64,000 nt of DNA from Cordia subcordata (Eukaryota; Streptophyta; Magnoliopsida; Boraginales; Cordiaceae), in the NCBI GenBank assembly GCA_028554755.1, contig JAPTOF010000021.1, positions 1,444,501-1,508,500 of the forward strand. The letters run 5' to 3'. The translations under genes and the position numbers were made by a program. The notes beneath the pieces were generated by a model. It did not search any database, was not told the DNA's origin, and saw only the letters and a program-made list of their open reading frames with translations. Of this stretch, positions 55,325-64,000 are shown piece by piece. Numbering within the stretch: position 1 is the stretch's first letter; each line of letters begins with the position of its first letter.

Positions 55325-57998
55325 TTAGCGAGCCATGTGGAGTGGATTCATCATACGGCTATCCAAGCTACTAGTATATTGTCCTGAAGACGACCCCCCA
55401 ATACTACCATAAGGATTTAACGGGACAGTGTAAAGATCAGGAGTCATAGAGACACTGTAAAGGTCAGATTGCTCATGCATGAAGCTCATGGATTCTTGAC
55501 CATCACCATAGTCGTCTTGCTGCCCAGAAGGATGTCTAGTGAAATTCCTAAGCCTTTCCAGTTCCATTGCCACCTCTTTCATTGTTGGTCTCTCTTCACC
55601 TACTAACTTGAGGCATCTCTTGATCAGCTCAGCAATTGCTTGTAATTGTTCTAAGCTTCCTTCCCTTAACACTCTAGGCTCAAGTATTTGAAACAAACGG
55701 TTTTCTTTCAAAGACACTGTAAAATATGTTGCTAAGTTCCGTTCCACTTCGACTTTTGTATTCAAAAGAGGTTTCCTACCTGTCATTAACTCGGCTAGAA
55801 CCACTCCAAAACTATAAACATCACTTTTCTCTGTCAGTTGGCTCGAGTGGAAGTATTCAGGATCTAGATAACCTAAGGTTCCTTGTACTAAAGTTGTTAC
55901 TTCAGTTTGATCTAAGGGTACTAATCTAGAAGCTCCAAAATCAGATATCTTTGCCGTATAGTTCTCGTCTAATAATATATTGGCAGACTTGACATCTCTG
56001 TGGATTATTGGTATAGAAGCCGCAGAATGAAGATAAGCAAGTGCACCAGCAGATTGAGCAGCAATTCTTAAACGACTTTCCAAAGAAAACCAAGACTTGT
56101 TGCTACTGTTGTGGATGTGGTAGAATAGCGTGTCATTAGCGACATACTCATACACTAGAAGAGGGACTTCAGTCTCCAAACAGCAGCCCAAGAGCTTAAC
56201 CACATTTCGGTGATTCACTTGAGCAAGAATGATTACCTCGTTGATGAATAATTCTATTTGGCTCTCATCCATTATCTTTGACTTTTTAATAGCAACGATG
56301 CATTTATCAAGAAGAATTCCTTTATAAACTGTGCCATAACCACCTCGGCCAAGGACGCGATCTTCAGCATAGTTGTTAGTGGCCTTTTGAAGCTCTTCAG
56401 CAGTAAATATCCTAGTGGTTGATTGTACACTACCTTCAGCTGATGATAATTGCTGCTTCAGCATTACTCCACCATTTTGCTGGAAGAATTTCTCTCTTTG
56501 TTTCATAAGCTTCCTCTTTTGGATGATAAAGTACAACAAAGTAACACCAATAATCAAGGACAAGAAGCCAAAACTGACACCTACACATATATATTTTGAA
56601 TGTTTCACATTAAGACATTTCATTTATCATGATCAATTGGAAGTTAATTAACAACAGATGCGTGTGCAAGATTTCTAGAAGATTACCTAGAGAAAGTGGA
56701 ATTACAGGGAAATGGGAGTTCTCACGAATGCACCCACTACCACGACCTTCCTTTTCACCATCACCCAAATATCCTTTCGGGCAAGAACAACTGTATCCAC
56801 CAGGAAAATTAGTACAGATACCTTGGGGAGCACATGGGTTATCCTTGCACTCATCGATATCTGTCAAAGATAAAGCAAGCAATAAGATCATCGGTCAATT
56901 ATCTAAACAGATTGGATGCACAGAAAATATTCCCAGTGTGTGGCTCATAACCAAGAATTTACCTTCACAACCACGACTAAGGTATGGATTGCCCTCGTAA
57001 CCTTGGGTACAGTTGCAGCGGTATCCTCCATGACCACTATCAGAAACAACGCATTCGCTATTCTGATCATGGCATGCATAATCGGCAGACTTTTTTGCTT
57101 CAGAGCAATTGAGATTACCAATAGCCCACTCAAGTAGCACCGGGACATTTTCTGTAGTCCTGTTCCGAAAGGTTTGATCCGAAAGATCATTTTCACGAAA
57201 TATAAAACTTTCCCGCTCACCAAGAAATGCATACGCACAAGGGTCAAAAGGCCAGACTAAAGTGTGATTCCTCACGGTGACTAAACTAGCAGTAAATTTC
57301 TTTAAGCCCTTAGGTATGGCAACCTGGCAGCAACCGGCACCACTACATTTCTGGTAAATAAGATCTTCGCGTTTGGAACACAAGGACACGCATCCGCTTG
57401 TGAAGTTACGCAAACCTATTCCTGCTATTACTGCAATGTCGTCGCAACCCACAAGGGTGAACATATTCGCATCAGAAAAGGTATAAGGCGTACCTGTTAA
57501 GCACATCAAATAATTACTAAATACAACAAAGTCGCCGCCTTTACACGGTTAAGTTTTTAGATGAGCTGCAAAAAAATCAGTACCAATTAGCTCAATGAAC
57601 GAATAATTATTGTGTGTCAAGTTGCCAAGCTCATTATAGCAGGTGGAAGCCACCCAATTCTTGACGCGTACTTGAGAGTCTGTTATGTCAACAATCTCAA
57701 GGTTACTACTGCTGATGAATGGCTTTGGTGGGTCGAAAGAGGTATCGCAGTTGATGTCGAAAAAGGTTCCAATGGAACAGCCCGTGCCCAAGCCGACCCC
57801 AAAAGGGTATGGAACCGTTAAATTCCCGCAATTGCTTCGGCAACCAGGCATCGTGATGTTGGTACCTTTGCTGATCGACCTCGATGAGCTGATGGTGTTG
57901 GTCACGGACGTCGTGTTTTCTGATACGGCCGCCATGGCCAGAGGAATAAATAATAGGTAGAGCAAAGCAAATGGCAGACGAGACATGTTTACTTGCAT
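55325..57998 (-). CDS. Wall-associated receptor kinase WAK3 (type B), about 787-791 aa
   Basis: Exons are 57584-57998, 56963-57493, 56687-56860 and 55325-56580, all joining in phase 1. The signal peptide [20 protein letters not shown] starts at 57986. The in-frame ATG at 57998 is also possible but sits almost at the expected transcription start. The GUB_WAK domain opens [20 protein letters not shown]. An EGF-like module ends [14 protein letters not shown], and the Ca-binding EGF begins [18 protein letters not shown]. The membrane segment is [19 protein letters not shown]. The kinase has [29 protein letters not shown] and DFGASR, so it is an RD kinase. A 90-nt intron (57494-57583, GT...TTAACAG) interrupts the ectodomain where WAK1 and WAK2 have none. 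Removing it restores [14 protein letters not shown]. No disabling change is seen. Same expected role as WAK1. Confidence 0.92.
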
Positions 57999-58027
57999 CT
58001 TTGTCGATTGACAAATTAAACAATAGC

Positions 58028-58033
58028 TTTATA
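58028..58033 (-). promoter_or_regulatory. TATA box of WAK3
   Basis: TATAAA on the minus strand, 30 bp from the first ATG (57998) and 42 bp from the second (57986). The spacing favours the second ATG as start. Confidence 0.6.
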
Positions 58034-58850
58034 AGCCCACCAACAATTTGTTCCACGGTTGTTAATTGTGTACACTCTTTTTAATTTTTTGTTCTAATTG
58101 TTGTTGTTTTTTATTAGTTGCTTTGCGTTGAAAAACAAAAAAAAATTGGTGCTCTAGTCGCGTTGGAAGGTTCGTTAACCGTGTTTTGGACTTTCAAGTT
58201 TGGACAATTCTTCTGTAACATATATGTACTTGGCCTTTTCTTTTCGTCCGCTTACTATAGTTATAATCTGTCCATAGTCTTATACTCTTGTACTTGTTTT
58301 TATCCTCATTTTAAAGTCTAAACTTTAAACAAAAAAAAAAAGGAAAAAGAATAAGGAGAAGAAGAAGAAATTTGGATCATACTAGCATTTGGCTGATATT
58401 TTCTCGTGTGATATACAACACTTTTAAAAGGTTTATGGACTAATTAATTAGCCATAAATGATTATATGCTCTTTCGACAAACTGCTGGAGATATAATGTT
58501 TTTACCCTAAAATTTGCTATGTTTTGATTTGTATTATTTTTATGATGTAAGAATGGTGTATATCTTTAAGCAAAGAAAGAAAAGAAATCCATATATTACT
58601 CCTCCGGGCGACCTTGTAATTGGCCCTATATGTCACTATAAGACATCTTCCTCCTTTTTATTTCCTCGTGTTATCATCTCGATCGTCTCTCACGACTGCA
58701 TTAATTTGATTATGGTATTTTTATCTTGTTTAATCATGTGTATGTGTGCTTAAACATATCTAAAAGTCAGGACCAAGGGACACTTTTCATGGATGCTTGT
58801 TTTAAATTTGTGCCCATATGTTCAATAATATTTTTCTACCCTCTTATTAT

Positions 58851-58988
58851 ATGAAACGCCAATTGCAGAAAATTAGTGGAGCTCATGGTGCATGCACGTT
58901 GAAAATTCAAAAACAAATTATATGAAACGCCAAATGCAGAAAATTAGTGGAGCTCATGGTGCATGCCCGTTGAAAATTCAAAAACAAG
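58851..58988. repeat. About 69-bp tandem duplication in WAK3 upstream region
   Basis: ATATGAAACGCCAA(T/A)TGCAG, then AAAATTAGTGGAGCTCATGG and TGCATGC(A/C)CGTTGAAAATTC occur twice in direct order with very few differences. The homologous orphan region at about 42507-42580 has one copy, so the duplication is specific to this promoter. Confidence 0.85.
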
Positions 58989-59049
58989 TACTATAATACA
59001 AGCTTTATTTATAATTTGTGATATATATATTGTTTGGCAAATGAACTAT

Positions 59050-59050
59050 T

Positions 59051-59104
<54 letters not shown>
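59050..59104. repeat. (AT)n microsatellite
   Basis: About 55 bp of AT repeat with one G interruption, upstream of WAK3. Confidence 0.95.
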
Positions 59105-59109
59105 TAAGA

Positions 59110-60230
59110 ACTGCACTATCTTGTAAACTGACATATCACGACTTAGGATAATTAACCGTTATCTATTTGGAGCCTGTTTGGCATTGAGATTTAGTAGGAA
59201 AAAGAGCTGGTTTTGTAAAAAAGCAAATTCATGGAGTGTTTAGTTATGGATAAAACTAAGTTTTGAGTGATTGTACCAATACCTACTTGACAAGCTGACT
59301 TTGTTGGGTTGTTGATAGCAAATCAAATTGTTGCTCGGCATGACTTATTCAACATTTGAATATGTAAAGGTTGATTAGTTACAATGACCTGTTGATTCGC
59401 AAATATATTATATTAAGGTTTTTATCTTTTTCTCTTTTTCAATTATGTGTCGTTTGACCAAAAAAAAAAGAAAAAAGAAAAGAAAAAAACTTATGTGCAT
59501 CTAACTAATTATCTATCTTCTAATTTGCATTTTGTATTATAATATTCAACTCAAACATTTGGTTGTGAAGTTTGGCACTTGTCTGTATCCTAATATATAC
59601 TACTTAGATTAATGCTTTTAGTGATGAAATTCCAACATGCATGCATGGCTGGAAAAGACAATCTTCAAAGGAGTTAAGCCGCCAATTAGAAATTTCTGAC
59701 TTTTGCTCCCTAAAATCTTAACCTAAATTAATTTTATTCAAGAGTATTGATCTCAATTTATTATTATTATTTAAATGGGAGACATATTATCAAATTATTA
59801 AAATCTTTACTTTTTATTTTTTAATTTTTGTTGAGTTTGAGTTTTAAGGCTCATCTCCCAATTTCAAAACTCAAACTTGAGTATTTCTCTTTTTGTTTTC
59901 AATGAAATCTCGAACTCAACAAAAACCTCAAGCTTTCAAAACTTGAACTCAAATAAACTAAAATATAAAAACGCTAAGTTCGAGTTTACAAACTCAAACT
60001 TTACGTGGCACTGCTTCAACCAAAGTTGAGTGCTAGTAAACCAATTTCTTGCTTAGTTGGCACCTCAGTTCGGGTTTTGAAAACTCGATCTCTACTTAAT
60101 TTATGACATTTAACTAATTAATTTTAAAAAGATGGCATTTGAGTTATTTTTAAAAATTATCTCATTCTTTCAAATTTCTTGCATATTAATTATTAAGAAT
60201 ATATCGAATGATGCCTACTTGACCTTTTCT
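59110..60230. other. Intergenic DNA without recognisable genes
   Basis: Contains a possible transposon terminus at 59171 (GCCTGTTTGGCATTGAG) and a stretch at 59820-60075 with recurring AACTCAAAC/GAGTTT phrases. No coding frame stands out. Confidence 0.45.
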
Positions 60231-60235
60231 CATTC

Positions 60236-61773
60236 TGTCATGCCCTCAGAACTTGAAGCTTGAGAAGTGACACACCGTAGACCTAGAGGAGTGAATTCTT
60301 CAAACCACAAGGCTACTAAAACCTTAACAATAAAAAAGAGCACTAAATATTGTTAATTATTGAAATAAAAACTCTGAGCTCTAACATGTAGTAAGAGAAC
60401 TCCAAATATCTATTAGAAATCTTTGCCAAATCGGTGCACCTAACATAAACCAAAATTTTAATAAAGCAGTGACTCATCACTAGAATCTAATTCTCAGAGT
60501 ACTAATAAAGACAAGATCATTCCTTATCGCTAGTATACACCCTTTTACTCATGATCATATATAAGAACATAGATATATAGGGGTAAGCAAATCAAATGCT
60601 CAGTAAGTAAAGTGCTTTCCCTCAAGACAGAACAAACATGAATTTCAAAATAATAGGAAAGTTCAAACAAGAAAACATGTTCCAGGAAGGACATTAGAAA
60701 AAAACATGGGAGCGTGCAGAATTAAAATTTATGTTAATCATAACAAGAATCAAATTTTAAAAGAAAGTATACTAAATATCATGTAACATAAGTTGTGACT
60801 ATACTGTAGCAATTTAATTATAATAAAATCATGGTAAGGGTACAAGGCCCTCAAATCTCAATCAAGAATCAATCATGATCATATCAAAAGATGCGTATAA
60901 GGCCCTAACTGGCATGCATGGTATGGGTACAAGGCCTTCTATAGGCACACATATGATAGGGGAATATATCCCAACAAGCTCAAGCAAACATGCAATGGGA
61001 TCCCAAAATTTCACAAGGAGGCGAGTATTCGCCAATCAAGTGATATCATGTCAAATCATATCATATTAAGTCGGATTGTTTCATGATAAAACGCTAGATC
61101 AGCACTGCTTATATTTTTTTGATTCATCAAGTATACTAAGGCACAAGGGAATCCAAAGCATATTAGAAAACAAGCTAGAGAATTTAACCACTTGGGGTGT
61201 GAGAACTTGGCAAATAGGATTGTGTTGATGTCAAAGAAGTATTAGAAGCTTTGAGCAATGGCCAAGCCAAGGGATAAGAATATATAATAGAAAAGAGTAA
61301 ATCACTAGAATTATGTAATTAGAGATTTCTAAAATAAATGAGATTTATAGATACTAAAGTGAGCAAGCTTACTGTTAGTAAAAATGAAAATAAGAATACA
61401 TCAGAGATCATGCTTGTAAAACTATTATACTTATTCATCCAAGACAATTTACAACATAATTGTGCCAAAGTTTATACCGTAAGGTCTAAAGAAAAATACA
61501 CCCAAAAGCTGCTAATAAAAGGTAGACTAGATCATGTGAAGATCTCGAAAGCAAAAAGTGCATTTTCTTTTGGTATGGCCAGCATGCGAAGGTAGCAGCC
61601 TTTGAATTGATTTTTTTTTTTTTAAATAAAGATGATGATGATGATGATGATAGTGATGGTGATAGTGGTGGTGGTGGTGATGATGATGGTGATGATGATG
61701 ATGATAATGATGATGATGATGGTGATGATGATAATATTTAACCCCAAGTGGTTTACAGAAAAGATAAGAAAGG

Positions 61774-61831
<58 letters not shown>

Positions 61832-62600
61832 CAAGGAAGAGAAAACGTTGGTTAAATGATGATAATTTTTTTTTTCTAAATCAAGAGTAAACAAGTTTAA
61901 TCATTTTCAAGAATATATTTTTTCCACATGGCCTAGTTTTTGACAAAAACTAAAGAAAAATAAGCAAAGACCCGAAAAGTCATTATGTACATTAAAATTT
62001 TCTTTCTTGAGTAAGTAATCCAAGCATGAAAAATTGAAAATAAAGGAACACCAAATTAGACAATCATATGACCTTGGTTGAAAAGACTCGTGGAGACTTT
62101 GAATTAGAATAATATCTTTAGTTTGTTATACATATATATCTAATATTTATTATATAAAAGTCAACATGGCCAAGCAATAAGGCTAATGCTAGTTGGTCAT
62201 GAAGCTTCAACAAAATGGGTTCGTTATAGACAGAAAAAAAAATGTAATAGAAGAAATCAGCACATATTGTAATGAGGATTTAATTAATTAGGCATTTGAG
62301 TCATATGCTATTCGAAGGTTCATGGCGTTTGGGTGTTTTCATTCATTTGGAGACATACGAGTTCATTGAATTCTTTTGCAAAAATTACAATTCAAACATG
62401 TATGGATTCGACTGGTGAGTTCATAATAACATATAAAACTCCACAAGATCGAGGAAAATACTCAGAATATCATGTGAGGTAATTAACAACTTGGGTTAAC
62501 TATTTTGGACAAGTTGATTAAAGGCCCAAGTAATTATTAGTTATAACTATAACACTAATCTCGCTCGTAGGCCTGAGAGTTTGGGTTTAAGGGCGTGACA
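60236..62600. mobile_element. Probable solo LTR, 2365 bp, with 5-bp target-site duplication
   Basis: Starts TGTCATGCCCTCAG and ends TTTAAGGGCGTGACA, so the ends form an extended TG...CA inverted repeat (TGTCA(T/C)GCCCT). CATTC flanks it at 60231-60235 and 62601-62605. No coding domain lies inside and no second LTR is in the window. The interior repeats ACAAGGCC(C/T)T phrases (60840-60945) and carries GAT and AAT microsatellites. Size and ends suit a large Ty3/gypsy LTR. Confidence 0.7.
61630..61832. repeat. (GAT/GGT)n and (AAT)n microsatellites inside the solo LTR
   Basis: A GAT-rich tract at 61630-61735 and a pure AAT run at about 61776-61830. They produce poly-Met and poly-Ile pseudo-frames on both strands. 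Confidence 0.95.
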
Positions 62601-62605
62601 CATTC

Positions 62606-62991
62606 TTTTTCCATACCTAGGAACAGTCAAATTTTTGGAATTTGAATTATTTTAAACTAGTCTAAACTCCACGCGATGCACGGATATGATATATTTTCTA
62701 TTTTATGTTTTGTATGAATTAAAGGTTAGCTAGTTTTATTTTAAAAAAATTATCAATTAAAAGTATATTTCTTTTGATATAAACATTCATGTATCATTAT
62801 TATTTAGTTCCAATCTTCAATCTAGTAGTAATAGTATGTTGACCCATCAAAATTTTTTTTTAAAAAATGATTGTAATTAAAAAATAAAATTTTAAAATTG
62901 AGAAAGCAACTGATCAGCATGCTACATCTCAAGAATTATAATTTATGTAATTAATATTAATTTTTATATTTGCATTGCCTATCTTTAGTTA

Positions 62992-63042
<51 letters not shown>

Positions 63043-63840
63043 TAAAAATTCAACGAGTTGAGGGGTACCATATGACACCCTAGCTCAATTATTTTAATAT
63101 TTATATAGATTTACTATTTTATTATTTAGATAATGTCAATTAGTTTTATTGAAAAATAACATATCCATTTATTGAAGATACATATATTTCTTTCAATCTA
63201 AACATTCATAGGTTATTACTATTTAGTCTCAATTTTCCATCTAGTTGTAAAACTATTCGTTACAAATTTAAAGAGAATTGATATTAGTGGTAAAATTAAA
63301 ATATATAAGTTTGAAGAAAAAAACTTATGGGGTGCCCCATTTCAAAGAATATAATGTATGTTGTTAATATTGATTTTTATATTTGTGTCATTTATCTTTA
63401 CTTTATTATAATGTGTATAATACACAACTAACTTCGAATAATCTATTCCATTACTTCTGACTATTTAATAATTTGTAAAATGGCATATTAGTCGCTCCCA
63501 AAGGCACAACTTCTTGGAGGGAAAGGAATCTACCGGAAAGAAGACCCTATACGGTTGGAGTGAAAAAAAAATTAAGCTCGCTTTCGTTCTAAGAAAAATT
63601 GATTAGAATTTTACCCTAACATTTAAGTTATAACAAATAAAATTAACAATGAATTAACCATTAATCTTTCTTCTAATACAATCTATATCCCCAACCAAAA
63701 CACATGATATAGATAACTATATAATATTCAAAACATACAAATATCAGTAATAATAATTGGAATCTTCTAGTTCTATATTAACTTGCACATATTTTCAAGA
63801 AGGAGATCTTAAAGAGGAGACGTTACTATCTTCTAATGTC
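62606..63840. other. AT-rich intergenic DNA
   Basis: No gene recognised. An (AAT)n run lies at 62994-63043. Segments near 62640-62960 and 63100-63360 resemble each other (AACATTCAT(G/A), TTATTACTATTTAGT, CAAT(C/T)TTC), suggesting an old duplication. Confidence 0.5.
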
Positions 63841-63847
63841 TAGGCCA

Positions 63848-64000
63848 TTATCGGCAATAGCGTTCCAAGTAGCTTTTAGTATTTTGAATGGTCAAAAAAC
63901 TATTTATTTAACTTATTATTGTTTGGTAAAATAGTGTTTAAACTAACTTTTCAGGTAGTTTTTAGTATTTCAAGTAAATTTTCTCAAAAGTTAAAAATTT
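63848..64000 (-). mobile_element. hAT-like non-autonomous element, third copy, cut by the window end
   Basis: Read in complement it matches the right end of the element at 13702-14432: GGCAATA-C-TT, AAGTAGCTTTTAGTATTTT, GAATGGTCAAAA-ACTATT. The remainder lies outside the window. Confidence 0.5.

Noticed and set aside
61622..61894. Poly-Met and poly-Ile frames
   Set aside because: Products of GAT and AAT microsatellites.
1..64000. CRISPR arrays, bacterial operons or organelle DNA
   Set aside because: Genes have spliceosomal introns and plant nuclear repeats; no regularly spaced repeat-spacer array or organelle gene is seen.

Overview
This is nuclear DNA of a flowering plant, most likely a eudicot. 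It is AT-rich and gene-sparse, its genes carry GT-AG introns, and it contains plant LTR retrotransposons, tRNA-type SINEs, MITEs and long di- and trinucleotide microsatellites. All exon borders were derived by hand from frame continuity, splice consensus and comparison of paralogues inside the window. The species cannot be named from this sequence.

Layout. 0.1-2.4 kb (+): the last six exons of an importin-11-like nuclear transport receptor. 3.8-5.8 kb (+): a badly decayed Ty1/copia element. 8.0-11.5 kb (-): a complete five-exon cytosolic fructokinase of 327 aa with one GC-AG intron. 13.7-15.3 kb: two adjacent hAT-like non-autonomous elements. 17-20.8 kb (-): a TATA plus telobox promoter driving a spliced transcript whose introns carry three related C/D-box snoRNAs predicted to guide 2'-O-methylation of 25S rRNA. 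22.7-59 kb: a wall-associated receptor kinase (WAK) cluster. 60.2-62.6 kb: a probable solo LTR with a 5-bp target duplication.

The WAK cluster is the main story. It holds two sequence types: A (WAK1 at 22.7-27.4 kb, WAK2 at 45.6-49.6 kb) and B (WAK3 at 55.3-58.0 kb, pseudogenes psiA at 34.5-41.1 kb and psiB at 51.0-52.0 kb). Gene remnants and orphan upstream regions alternate A-B, A-B, A-B, which suggests three tandem copies of an ancestral two-gene unit. WAK1 and WAK3 have full reading frames, and each has gained a different extra intron in its extracellular exon. WAK2 has lost its signal-peptide frame and its kinase-exon splice acceptor. psiA is split by a 5.6-kb Tnt1-like copia element and has HRD changed to HRN. 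psiB is truncated and carries stops.

Intact WAKs would sit in the plasma membrane with a galacturonan-binding ectodomain and two EGF modules outside and an RD-type Ser/Thr kinase inside, sensing pectin or its fragments. The remaining space is AT-rich intergenic DNA with SINE, MITE and tandem-repeat remnants, listed individually.
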